In this document: positions 8,363 to 16,375 of the stretch, piece after piece
Position numbering within the stretch: the stretch's first letter is position 1
Layout of the letters: every line of letters starts with the position of its first letter
DNA from: Teichococcus coralli
GTDB lineage: Bacteria; Pseudomonadota; Alphaproteobacteria; Acetobacterales; Acetobacteraceae
Reading direction: 5' to 3'
DNA length: 39,665 nucleotides
NCBI RefSeq assembly: GCF_009829925.1
Contig: NZ_SNVJ01000024.1
Location: 1 to 39,665 of the forward strand
Program-made: the position numbers and the translations under genes
The notes under the pieces: model-generated
Databases searched by the model: none
What the model was told of the DNA's origin: nothing
What the model saw: only the letters and a program-made list of their open reading frames with translations

Positions 8363-8652
8363 CGGCCGGAGCAGCCCGCGAGCGCCGCTGGCTGCTGCTC
8401 GTGGAGACGGGCGACCACTATTGGCTCGGCCGCGTCAGCGACCCGTCGGAGGACGAGATCGGTGCTGCCGAAGCGTCCCTCCGCCACGTGGGTACCGGCG
8501 GCTTCCTCGCGGTGTCGGAGGGCGACTACTGGTCCCGCGGGCCGATGAGCCTGCTCGAGGTGCGACGCTTGAACAAACCGGACGCCTCCTTCGAGGTGGC
8601 AGTGGCGGCGTTCCTGGCGAAACGGCGCGTGGCCGTGGAGAGCGCCTCTTGA
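8359..8652 (+). CDS. Small protein coupled to the methyltransferase, unknown function
   Basis: A 97-residue protein whose ATG overlaps the methyltransferase stop (ATGA), so it is very likely co-translated and part of the same locus. It is acidic, with ERRWLLLVETGDHYWLGRV at the start and a probable alpha/beta fold. There is no signal peptide, metal site or HTH. I do not recognise the family. Possible roles include an accessory subunit or anti-nuclease; none is supported beyond position. Confidence 0.65.
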   Translation: MTAGAARERRWLLLVETGDHYWLGRVSDPSEDEIGAAEASLRHVGTGGFLAVSEGDYWSRGPMSLLEVRRLNKPDASFEVAVAAFLAKRRVAVESAS

Positions 8653-8764
8653 ACGGTTCGAGGAAAACATGGAGCCAGCGCGAGGCTCTCGCCCGTTTAT
8701 CCGCCTTTCGCCGGTCACCAGCGCTACCGCATCTCTTCTGCACGGCTTAGTCAGACGGAGCGGA

Positions 8765-9490
8765 TCACATAGTGTGACCAAGCAGGAATGGCTCGACATT
8801 CGGCAGCAACTCCACCAGCAACGCCCTAGCGCTATCTGGACCGTCTTCCGCCATCGCTGCTTCAACTTCAGCTGGGCTATAGCAATTCGCTCTCAAGGCG
8901 CCGAGATCAAACGCATCGCGCATGTACAGGTGAGTAAATTCAGTGAAGATCAAGTTGTAAGACGGGCTCCCACCTTGTCTGAGGGAGAAATGTCTCCAGG
9001 TCGACACTTGTTCGTAAGGTATTAGACCTGACAGCACACCCCGTCTGCCGAAGGCTGGGACGACGAGGCCTAGATAAGCTTCGCAGCATCCCTTCAGCTT
9101 CGCGTGCTTTCTGCTGTTCACAGCGAAGTATCTTTTATTCGGTTGGCAGTCGAACGTCTTAACATCAAGGCCAAGCAGGCGGCCACCCTCGACTACTTGG
9201 AGGTCTGGACCGAAAACTCCTGCTCCTCCTTCGGGAGAGAACATGTGCTGACGCATGTACATGGCTACGTCGGCTCCATCCCTCCGGAGAGCCTCACTGA
9301 GGAGCAGCAGCTCGCCGAGTGCTCCGTGCAGATCTGCGGCATCGTTTCCTTCGTCACCGCGGTCAGCGTCGGGGGCACGATTGCGATTAGATACCGTCCG
9401 AGCAGAGCCGAGGAGCCTCGCCATGGCCCAGCTGCGCGCCGTTAAATTGACCGCTCTGCCCGCAAGTTCACCCAAGTCATCAAATCGCAT
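8765..9490 (-). CDS. Stand-alone PD-(D/E)XK nuclease-like protein
   Basis: A 241-residue protein with a restriction-endonuclease-like core: Glu60 in GALGEL, Asp96 in GPDLQV, then the D-x-K element at Asp109-Lys111 in LGLDVKTF. This is the order E..PD..DxK expected of a PD-(D/E)XK site. A further conserved-looking block follows (CCEAYLGLVVPAFGRRGVLSGLIPYEQV). A longer frame opens at 9586, but that DNA belongs to the transposase remnant upstream. ATG at 9490 has a good ribosome site (AGAAGGA, 7 bases away) and is preferred. Orientation is convergent with the methyltransferase operon. It may be an orphan endonuclease whose methyltransferase partner was destroyed (see the fragment at 9969-10076). 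Confidence 0.7.
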   Translation of the reverse strand: MRFDDLGELAGRAVNLTARSWAMARLLGSARTVSNRNRAPDADRGDEGNDAADLHGALGELLLLSEALRRDGADVAMYMRQHMFSPEGGAGVFGPDLQVVEGGRLLGLDVKTFDCQPNKRYFAVNSRKHAKLKGCCEAYLGLVVPAFGRRGVLSGLIPYEQVSTWRHFSLRQGGSPSYNLIFTEFTHLYMRDAFDLGALRANCYSPAEVEAAMAEDGPDSARALLVELLPNVEPFLLGHTM

Positions 9491-9554
9491 ACAAAAGTCC
9501 TTCTGACCGTCTACCCGAAACTGCTTCGACTCCCGGGAGAGCCTTCCGGCTTCT

Positions 9555-9968
9555 TCAGGGGCCATTTCGGGCCGTCTGAACAGCAAACTCGAGGAGCGTC
9601 AGCTGCTCCAGGGCACTATGAGGCCGGGACACATTATAGCCCCTCCTCCAGGGTTCGATCTTGTTCTTGGCGCCCTCGAGCGACAAGAACCAGTGCGTGT
9701 CCAGGGTACGACGCATGCGTCGCACCGTCCGGGAGACGCCCGTTGAACGACTCAATGAAGCCGTTGTCGGTCGGCTTACCCGGTCGGGAGAAGTCCAGCG
9801 TCACGCCGAGTTCATAAATCGAGTGATCCAGCACGTTCGAGACGAACTCCGGGCTATCATCAACCCTGATCAACCCCGGTGCGCCGCGCGGGGCCGCGAG
9901 GTCCTCCCGCTGCGGATGCTGCCGTTTACGACAATGGCCAGCGCCTCCCGGGCGTAATTGTCCAGGCG
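9555..9968 (-). pseudogene. IS3-family transposase remnant with frameshifts
   Basis: Reading the minus strand, IS3-type OrfB sequence can be followed through at least three frames. It runs from LDNYAREALAIVVNGSIR (about 9960-9905), to IRVDDSPEFVSNVLDH and GVTLDFSRPGKPTDNGFIESFNGRL (about 9870-9740), then LDTHWFLSLEGAKNKI and YNVSRPHSALEQLTLLEFA (about 9700-9570). Frame changes near 9905 and 9725 and the loss of the N-terminal half make it non-functional. It is a different IS3 subgroup from the element at the left edge. It ends directly upstream of the PD-(D/E)XK nuclease gene. Confidence 0.82.
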
Positions 9969-10076
9969 AGACGACCTGCCGCCACCCCGCCGACACCGGC
10001 GGCCTACCTCCCACTGATGGGCGAGCATCGTGCCCATCCGGGGTACGGCAAGAAACCGGGAGCCCTCCGTGCTACT
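9969..10076 (+). pseudogene. Probable C-terminal tail fragment of a second DNA cytosine methyltransferase
   Basis: On the plus strand this piece encodes PAAYLPLMGEHRAHPGYGKK. That aligns without gaps to the tail of the intact methyltransferase 1.8 kb upstream (PAKYLSMQGNHAAHPGTGKG), with 14 identities in 26 positions over the full aligned block. No catalytic motif remains; the DNA to its left is transposase remnant and the DNA to its right is the helicase-nuclease gene on the opposite strand. It therefore looks like the last part of a methyltransferase gene removed by an insertion. It is too diverged to be a recent duplication of the intact gene. A chance match is possible because the block is short. 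Confidence 0.5.
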
Positions 10077-10088
10077 TCGGTCGATCCC

Positions 10089-13000
10089 TCAGCCGACGTC
10101 TCGCAGGACCGGCGCGAGAGCCCGCACGCGGTGCCCGTCTATCTCAAGGTCAAACAGCGTGCGACTGCATAAGCTACGAAGCGACTTCCACAGCAACGCA
10201 GACTCGTAGTCCTCAAGCTCGGCCGGTACATGGTCGAGCAGCGTCTCGGCGCAGACTACGATGAGCCGCTCCTGCGTGCGCGAGAACGCCACATTCGCGC
10301 GGTTGAGGTTGAGAATGAAGCTTGCCGCTGCGCCGATCGCGTGCGGGTCGCTCTCAGTCCCGGATACGATAATGGTTGGACGTTCCCCGCCCTGCAGGCG
10401 CTCGACCGTGTCGATGATGCTGGCGGCCGCGGCGTGGGGCCCCAGACGTCCGCGTAGAAGGGCGCGTTGGGCGCGATGGGGGGTGATGATCGCCACGGAA
10501 TCTGCCGGATGCCGATCCCGAGCGCCTAGGGCCTGCGCAATCAATTCTCCCTCGAGTGCGTTACTTTGACGGGAGCCGCGCTCAGAATGGACGACGAGGA
10601 TCAAACCCTCCCGAGGATGCCAGATGTCGGCCCAGCAGCCCGCCGGTAGGTGGGTGGGGGGATCCACCGCGCCCGGCTCCAGCCCCTCGAGTTCGATCGC
10701 GTCCAAGTCCCGATACACGCGTGAGATCAGCTCCCGAATGATCGGCGGAAGGCGGAACGTGAAGGTGAGCGGTGACTGGCGGCACGAAGCCGCCGGCGGC
10801 CGACTCTCGTCGATGATGCGGAGCATGGCCTCGTAAGCGCTCCGGAACGGCTGATAATATTGAGCAGGCGGCCGGTCCTCGTTCTCCCAGTCGTGCGCCA
10901 CGATCGGGGCCAACTGCCGATTGTCGCCGGCGAGTATGATCTCCCCGGTCGGACGCACTAGCGTGGCGAGCGATAGGAAGTCCGGGAACACCATCATGCT
11001 CGCCTCGTCGACGACGAGCATCTCTGCTTGAAATCCGCCGGCAACGTTGCGAAAGGGGCCACGCTGGCACAGTTCCTGGGCCATTTTAAGGAGCGCGCTC
11101 GTCGTGCCGCCTATCACGAGCACGCCCTGGCGCATCCAGCCGCTGACGAGGGTAGCGCATGGCTTCGACTGGAAATTCCTGATCGCACCCACGTCTGGCG
11201 GCGGATCACTGCTGTGGCATCGCGAGAGGGTTATGGCCGGCATCTCCAAACCTTGCCTTGCCGCCTCGGCGCGGAATGAGTCGAGGTAGAGTTCCAGCCT
11301 ACCCATCAGCGTTTGGACGGCGAGGTGCGTGTGGGCCGCCACAAGCACGATCCCACCAGTGCGGAGACGAGCGGCGATCCGCGCGAGGATCGACGCCGCG
11401 GTGGTTACCGTCTTACCCGTTCCGGGTGGCCCCTTGAGCAGCTGCACCCGGGTCTCAAGCCCTTCCATCACGGCGTTGCGCTGGTCAGGAGTCAGCGGTG
11501 CGCGACCGGCGGCGTGGGGAATCTGCCAGTTGTCCAGGCAGGCGGCGAGCCTGTCACGGCGCGCGGGTGCCAGCGGCGTCTGCTCGGGCAGAACCGGGTT
11601 CGATGGCTCGAACCAGGTAAAGACGTGCCTGCCCATGCGGGACAGCAAGCGATCTTCCACCCGGCCAGCGACGTAATCGGACGGGCTCTCGTCCACCGTC
11701 GCGTGGTCGAATACATGCAAAAGGGGCTCTGGCTTCCAGCTTCCGAGGACGTAAGTTCCTTCACGACTGACCATGGGGTCGAGGACGATCGTGCCCGCGG
11801 CCCAGTCGACCGACTGCACAATGCAGGTGATCCCACCCCGGGTAAGCTGGCGGAGCGTCTGGCTACGGTTCGGATCGCCGGACCAGGGCGACAGCCGGAC
11901 GAAACCCTGGTCGAGTGAGGTGCGGATTGAGAATTCAAGTGGCTTCAGGCCGAAGGGCTGGGTCGCGATCGTGGCGTGGATCAAGCCGGACGCATCTGTG
12001 AGGATGCCCGTCAGCGGCATCGTACGGCCAGCCTGAACGCGGGCCGGCGGCGGTTGGATGTGGCCGGTCAGCCAATCGGTCATGCCGACGTGATGGTCGA
12101 GGCGCAGGAAGTCGACGGCCGCACGGCCTGTCGTGTCGATGCCGAGTTCGAATTCCTGTAGGCGTGCAATCTCGAGCGCGGGCTTCTCGATCTCTTCGTT
12201 CTTGAAGCGAATGCGATCGTCAAGCCAGCGCAGCGCCTGCACCCGGGCGATGAGGTAGGCGCGAATGAGCCCCGTTCGCTCTGTGACACGATTGTATCGT
12301 TCGATGGACGCCCGGACTCGGTGATCGTCGAAGCTGTCCGGGCTTGGCAGACTCCGCCACGCCGCGCGCCAATACGGGGCCGTCAACGTATCGTGGAACC
12401 TGCTCCTGATTTCGAAGCGATGGCGGAAAGCCCCAACCTCGCGTTCGCGAGCCCAGCCGCCGCCGGCATCCACGTCCAGCGTCGTCTTGAAGTCGAAGAT
12501 GTCCTGCTCGAACACACGGTCGAGTTCCACCGGAGCACCCGCAACCCGCCGAGTCCAGTGGTAACGCTGACCGAACCAGGAGAGCGATGTCGCGACGGCA
12601 AGGCCGCGACCCGTCCAACCTAGGGTGAAGCGGCCGTCCACCTCGTCCTGGACGCATGAGAAGATCAGCTGCTCCAGGCTCTCGCGGGAGCCAAGCAGCT
12701 CCCGCAAGTGAGACAACAGGGCCGATCCCGCGCGGGTGCACGCCTCGACCAGCTGCGTCATCTCAGAGCGCGAGTAGACGTAGAAGTGGATGGGCGCGCG
12801 TTCTGCCTCGGCAACCTCGCCGATCGCGTCGACCACGTCATAGAGGAACTGCTGGACGAGCTGCCGCTCAGCCCCAGTGTCCTGATCGCCGATCCCGGTC
12901 CAAGCCTGCGTCTGGAAGGCCACGATGTCACGGCTACGTGTCGCCAGCGGACGCCGTTCGACCGCCGCGTTCCTCTGTTCTCCCTGCTCGGGGTATGGGC

Positions 13001-14228
13001 GCTCCTCTACCACCGGCATCGGCCTGCGCGTCTCCGGGTCGAAGCGGGTCTCAAGCATCCAGTCGCTGGCTGTCACATGGGCGGACAGCGCGCCGACGCG
13101 GTTCTCCGTGTAATCATAGTCCACCTGGAGGTAGACGCGCACGAGACGCTGCCCTTGCATCTCGTGCAACGGCAGCTGGCCGGCGCCAGAATGCGGCAGC
13201 GAGACCACTTGGAAGTTGTCCGGATCGCCCTCCCCGCGAAGCAGCGTCGACCGCCGGGCCGCCGCCGTCGCGACGATCTGGGCGAGATTGGCGTCGAAGC
13301 CGGGCGCCTGCCGCACCGCCTGGCCAGCCGGCGACTGGGGGTCGAGCGCCGCCAAGTCGTCGATCGTGCGGATCCCCGTCTGACGCAGGATCCGGCACGT
13401 CGTCGGTGGCAGTCCCGTGAGTTCCAGCCGGCGCAGACGGGCGCTTTCCGGCAGGCAGTGAACGTTAAAGACACAACCGTCGCACTTAGGGTCGAGCTGG
13501 TAGTCGAGCGCGTCAAGGTCCGCGTCAACAATGTCGGCGAGGAGCCCGTCCGAAGAGAGCAGGCGCTCAAGGTCCGCGATCTCAATATCAAGATTGAGCG
13601 CCTGCCGGTCGATCATGTCCTGCGGCTCGTTGGTGATCTCGTCGATCCTGACCACCACACCCTCGATCGAATCCTCGTCGATTGGCTGCCCGGCGACGAC
13701 CAGAGGCTCCTCGCGTAAGAGGCGCCGCAGCATCGTCACGTAGGCGGCCAGTTGCAGCCGGTGATACGTCCGGTCCTTCCGGCTCGCCTTGCCCTCGACG
13801 ATGCGTAAGCGCGGCGTGCCGCGGTCCCAGAGCAGCACCAGGAAGTCGATCCGGCCGGAAAGCGCGAATGTGCCGATCTCGTGGGAAACTTCAATCTCGC
13901 GCCCGTAAACGAACGTCCCGGCAGAGATGGCCGCAAGCGCCGCCTGAAAGGTCCGCCACGTGAGCGCCCGGGCGCCTTCCTCGGGTTCGACTCCTTCCAG
14001 AAGGTTCGTCGCCCCCCGCGCGCGGAGTGCGCGTTCCCACGCATCCTCGGCCTCGCGGCCGACACCTTGCAGGACGGGGTCGAGCGCGTTGAACAGACGT
14101 TCGGAAAAGGGCACGCAGCGGGCCAGCCGCCAGTTGTCTAGCCCAAGCTTGAAGCGACGCTCGCACGAGCGAAAGCGAATGAACTCGCCAATCTCGCTGA
14201 CGCGGACCGGAACCATGTGATCAGGCAT
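10089..14228 (-). CDS. Dna2-like fused RecB-type nuclease and SF1 helicase
   Basis: A 1379-residue protein. The N-terminus (about 115-270) is a RecB/Cas4-like PD-(D/E)XK nuclease: GRIDFLVLLW, then VEGKASRKD and QLAAYV, followed by CDGCVFNVHC, which may be part of an Fe-S or zinc cluster. A helix-hairpin-helix-like stretch follows (LPPTTCRILRQTGIRTIDDL), as in TM0106-type nucleases. The C-terminal third is an SF1 helicase: Walker A GPPGTGKT (about 930-938), Walker B VDEASMM (about 1070), GDNRQLAP (about 1100), and ERLQGGERPTIIV plus NRANVAFSRTQERL near the end. About 600 unrecognised residues separate the domains. Fused proteins of this kind process DNA ends and recur in defence islands. It stands alone, facing the IS remnant; a partner may have been lost. 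Confidence 0.88.
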   Translation of the reverse strand: MPDHMVPVRVSEIGEFIRFRSCERRFKLGLDNWRLARCVPFSERLFNALDPVLQGVGREAEDAWERALRARGATNLLEGVEPEEGARALTWRTFQAALAAISAGTFVYGREIEVSHEIGTFALSGRIDFLVLLWDRGTPRLRIVEGKASRKDRTYHRLQLAAYVTMLRRLLREEPLVVAGQPIDEDSIEGVVVRIDEITNEPQDMIDRQALNLDIEIADLERLLSSDGLLADIVDADLDALDYQLDPKCDGCVFNVHCLPESARLRRLELTGLPPTTCRILRQTGIRTIDDLAALDPQSPAGQAVRQAPGFDANLAQIVATAAARRSTLLRGEGDPDNFQVVSLPHSGAGQLPLHEMQGQRLVRVYLQVDYDYTENRVGALSAHVTASDWMLETRFDPETRRPMPVVEERPYPEQGEQRNAAVERRPLATRSRDIVAFQTQAWTGIGDQDTGAERQLVQQFLYDVVDAIGEVAEAERAPIHFYVYSRSEMTQLVEACTRAGSALLSHLRELLGSRESLEQLIFSCVQDEVDGRFTLGWTGRGLAVATSLSWFGQRYHWTRRVAGAPVELDRVFEQDIFDFKTTLDVDAGGGWAREREVGAFRHRFEIRSRFHDTLTAPYWRAAWRSLPSPDSFDDHRVRASIERYNRVTERTGLIRAYLIARVQALRWLDDRIRFKNEEIEKPALEIARLQEFELGIDTTGRAAVDFLRLDHHVGMTDWLTGHIQPPPARVQAGRTMPLTGILTDASGLIHATIATQPFGLKPLEFSIRTSLDQGFVRLSPWSGDPNRSQTLRQLTRGGITCIVQSVDWAAGTIVLDPMVSREGTYVLGSWKPEPLLHVFDHATVDESPSDYVAGRVEDRLLSRMGRHVFTWFEPSNPVLPEQTPLAPARRDRLAACLDNWQIPHAAGRAPLTPDQRNAVMEGLETRVQLLKGPPGTGKTVTTAASILARIAARLRTGGIVLVAAHTHLAVQTLMGRLELYLDSFRAEAARQGLEMPAITLSRCHSSDPPPDVGAIRNFQSKPCATLVSGWMRQGVLVIGGTTSALLKMAQELCQRGPFRNVAGGFQAEMLVVDEASMMVFPDFLSLATLVRPTGEIILAGDNRQLAPIVAHDWENEDRPPAQYYQPFRSAYEAMLRIIDESRPPAASCRQSPLTFTFRLPPIIRELISRVYRDLDAIELEGLEPGAVDPPTHLPAGCWADIWHPREGLILVVHSERGSRQSNALEGELIAQALGARDRHPADSVAIITPHRAQRALLRGRLGPHAAAASIIDTVERLQGGERPTIIVSGTESDPHAIGAAASFILNLNRANVAFSRTQERLIVVCAETLLDHVPAELEDYESALLWKSLRSLCSRTLFDLEIDGHRVRALAPVLRDVG

Positions 14229-14252
14229 GCAATATCCCCAAAGCCATCATAG

Positions 14253-14304
14253 CGGCTGAGGTCGAAGCTGACGAAGCATCTGACCACAAAACAAGTCTCA
14301 GCCG
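14253..14304. repeat. 8-bp inverted repeat upstream of the helicase-nuclease
   Basis: CGGCTGAG (14253-14260) and CTCAGCCG (14297-14304) are perfect reverse complements separated by 36 bases. The left arm lies about 25 bp upstream of the helicase-nuclease start codon and the right arm covers the end of the truncated RES frame. This could be a regulatory or recombination site, or chance. No other support is seen. Confidence 0.3.
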
Positions 14305-14744
14305 TCAGAAAGCACCATCCTGGCCTGCCCCATCGAACGGTGCCGGGTGTTATGAGAGAGTTGCCCCGCGTGGTCCGCTCCCCGGAGATCGACCACCCGC
14401 AGCGGCCGCGCCACCTCGATCGCGGCCCAGTCCCACAGCGCCAGTTCCGCCTCCGCGACCAGGAAGGGACCGGGCGGTGCAGCGTTGGCGCGGTCGCGCA
14501 GCAGCGCTTCCTGCAGGCAGAGCGTGAAGGACTGGCCGAGGTAGAGCGGCAGCCAGCGGGGCGGACGTCCCCGACCGAGTAGCGGGTCCGAGAAGCGCGA
14601 CGGTCCTGGCCCGACCTCCAGCGCCTCCGGGTGCGCCGCCCGCACCAGCCGGACCCAGCGTGCGCCCGGCGCGATGGTCGCCGTTGCCGGTCGCAGGTCG
14701 GTCGTGCGGCGCGGCGGGTGGGCCCGAGCCCGCTGGTCGGTCAC
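14298..14744 (-). pseudogene. RES-family toxin (NAD+ phosphorylase-type), C-terminally truncated
   Basis: The 148-residue frame starts with a recognisable RES domain: an Arg in GPGPSRFSDP, LYLGQSFTLCLQEALLRD with the conserved Glu, then WDWAAIEVARPLRVVDLRG. RES toxins degrade cellular NAD+ and are usually near 200 residues or more, with an essential Ser in the C-terminal part. Here family-like sequence stops at VVDLRG (about 14387), and the last 26 residues are foreign. The protein thus lacks the Ser region and is probably inactive. Its ATG overlaps the antitoxin stop (ATGA at 14741-14744), as usual for Xre-RES operons. The break probably marks where the defence island joined the chromosome. 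Confidence 0.7.
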
Positions 14745-15457
14745 GCCCCCGCCGGGCTAAAGGCGCTGCCGACGCGGCGCGCGAGCGCGAGGGCCGCGGC
14801 CGTTTGCTGCGGGTCGGTGACGGCTTCCAGGCCCGTGCGCCGGCCGAGGTCCGGATGACGCTGGCGGAGGAAGCGGAACACCGCCCAGGGCTCACCCAGC
14901 GCGGCGTGCAGCGCCGGCAGCGCGGCGAGCGGCCGGCCGTCGGCGTCCAACTGCCAGGCCGGGAAGCGGACGCCCCGCTTGGCGCCCTCGAGCCCGAGCA
15001 GCTCGCCGCGGCGGCGCTTCTGGTGGACCGCCTCGCGCGACAGGTTGAGCCGCGCCGCCAGCGCGTCGGAGGAGAGCATGTCCGGCCCCGCCAGCAGCCC
15101 GGCGGCGGCCTCGGCGCCGCGGGCATAGGCGCGCTGGAGGGCGGCGCGGGCGGCCTCGGGCGGCAGTTCGGCCGCCTCGGTGCTGTCCGGGGGCGGTGCA
15201 GGCGCGCGCTGCGGCAGCCGGACGATCCGGAAGCGGCTGGCGCTGCGGCCCGAGGTCGGCTCCAGGCCCAGCATCACGCCCCGGTGGGTCCGCTGCACCG
15301 TCGCGGCGCCCTGGGCGATGGCCGCCAGGACCCGCCGCGCCTCCTCGGCCGAGAGGCCGGGGGGCACTTCGACCTGGGCCGGGCGTGCGGCGCTCCGGCG
15401 GGGCGCGCTAGGTCCGCTTGGCTTGCGGGGCGTGGAGGAGCGGGCGGCGGGCGGCAT
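14741..15457 (-). CDS. Xre/MbcA/ParS-type antitoxin of the RES pair
   Basis: A 238-residue protein. Residues about 125-170 form an HTH-like unit (LSSDALAARLNLSREAVHQKRRRGEL) followed by FPAWQLDADGRPL. The C-terminal part (ALGEPWAVFRFLRQRHPDLGRRTGLEAV) is the MbcA/ParS/Xre toxin-binding domain (DUF2384 type). The N-terminal 100 residues are Pro/Ala-rich and low in complexity. Antitoxins of this group bind the RES toxin and repress the operon. The toxin gene follows with a 4-bp overlap but is truncated, so this antitoxin may persist without a live partner. The gene lies 61 bp downstream of the small protein gene at 15519-15830, in the same orientation. Confidence 0.8.
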   Translation of the reverse strand: MPPAARSSTPRKPSGPSAPRRSAARPAQVEVPPGLSAEEARRVLAAIAQGAATVQRTHRGVMLGLEPTSGRSASRFRIVRLPQRAPAPPPDSTEAAELPPEAARAALQRAYARGAEAAAGLLAGPDMLSSDALAARLNLSREAVHQKRRRGELLGLEGAKRGVRFPAWQLDADGRPLAALPALHAALGEPWAVFRFLRQRHPDLGRRTGLEAVTDPQQTAAALALARRVGSAFSPAGA

Positions 15458-15518
15458 GGCCCCAATGTCGGGCGTCGCCGCGATTTCGTCAAGTTCGTCA
15501 ATTTGGTGGTCGTGCCGC

Positions 15519-15830
15519 TCAGAACGTCTCCCCCTCCTGCGGTGCGGCGGCCTCCTGCCGGGTTCCCAGTCGACCGTCGGTGAGCAGCCGGAAGGGTGTC
15601 GCCTGGCCCTGCGCGAGCGCCAATCGGTACAGCGCTTCGGTGCACTCGTAGAGGTCGACCCGGTCGGCCCAGACCGCGCGTGGCACCCGGTGATCGGACA
15701 GGCGCAGGCGCGGTCCCTCGTGGAGCAGGGTCAACGCCTCGGCATTCCACCAGGCCAACGCCTCGGCGGCCTGCGGCGTCTGGCCCCAGCCCCAGATGGT
15801 CGAGAGATCGGCGACGAGGAAATACGCCAT
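15519..15830 (-). CDS. Small conserved-looking protein, unknown function
   Basis: A 103-residue protein rich in aromatic residues near the N-terminus (MAYFLVADLSTIWGWG), with no signal peptide, HTH or metal motif. The start at 15830 has GAGGAAG about 5 bases upstream. It may head the operon with the antitoxin and RES genes. The family is not recognised; the balanced composition and good ribosome site argue that it is a real gene. Confidence 0.6.
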   Translation of the reverse strand: MAYFLVADLSTIWGWGQTPQAAEALAWWNAEALTLLHEGPRLRLSDHRVPRAVWADRVDLYECTEALYRLALAQGQATPFRLLTDGRLGTRQEAAAPQEGETF

Positions 15831-15877
15831 AGTCTTCCTCGCATAGCGGCAACCGTCGTCGCGGCCTATCCTGCCGC

Positions 15878-16372
15878 ATGCGCCTCTCCCGCCGGCTGCT
15901 CGCGCCGCTCCTCCTCGCCCTATCCCTCTTCGTCCATCCCGCCCTGGCCGCCGAACTGCGCGGCCTGGTGGTGGGCGTGCATGACGGTGATACCCTGACT
16001 CTGCTGACCCCCGAGAAGCGCCAGGTGAAGGTCCGCCTGGCGGAGATCGACACGCCGGAAAGCCGTCAGCCCTACGGCACCCGCGCCCGACAGGCGTTGG
16101 CCGACCTGGCTTTCCGCCAGGAAGCCCGCGTGGTGGTGGTGGACACCGACCGCTATGGCCGCACCGTGGGCCGGGTCTTCGTCGGCCAGACCGACGTCAA
16201 CGCCGCGCTGGTGCGGCAGGGCGCCGCCTGGGTGTACCGGCAGTATGCCCACGACCCGGCCCTGCTGGTGCTGGAGCAGGCGGCCCGGGATGACCGCCGA
16301 GGGCTCTGGGCCTTGCCCGAGGCCGAGCGGGTGCCGCCCTGGGAGTGGCGCCGGCAGCGGCGGCACCGGTGA
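15878..16372 (+). CDS. Secreted thermonuclease-family (SNase-like) protein
   Basis: A 164-residue staphylococcal-nuclease-fold protein, a Ca2+-dependent phosphodiesterase in the family. Residues 1-24 form a Sec signal peptide (RRLLAPLLLALSLFVHPALAA, then E). The mature domain has VVGVHDGDTLTLL (the Asp/Thr metal-binding loop), VRLAEIDTPESRQPYG (with the Arg and Glu active-site region), DRYGRTVGRVFV and NAALVRQGAAWVY, all expected family landmarks. The ending LWALPEAERVPPWEWR is typical. The gene is divergent from the small protein at 15519-15830 with 47 bp between the starts. A perfect 10-bp stem-loop follows the stop. Its role is likely nucleic-acid breakdown outside the cytoplasm. Confidence 0.92.
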   Translation: MRLSRRLLAPLLLALSLFVHPALAAELRGLVVGVHDGDTLTLLTPEKRQVKVRLAEIDTPESRQPYGTRARQALADLAFRQEARVVVVDTDRYGRTVGRVFVGQTDVNAALVRQGAAWVYRQYAHDPALLVLEQAARDDRRGLWALPEAERVPPWEWRRQRRHR

Positions 16373-16375
16373 GTT

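Noticed and set aside
9491..9586. Longer start for the PD-(D/E)XK nuclease
   Set aside because: Those codons are shared with the transposase remnant and lack a good ribosome site, whereas ATG 9490 has AGAAGGA at 7 bases.
14660..15583. Plus-strand 307-codon frame across the antitoxin/RES genes
   Set aside because: Antisense to the Xre/ParS antitoxin, which has a clear domain; Arg/Gly-rich with no recognisable content.
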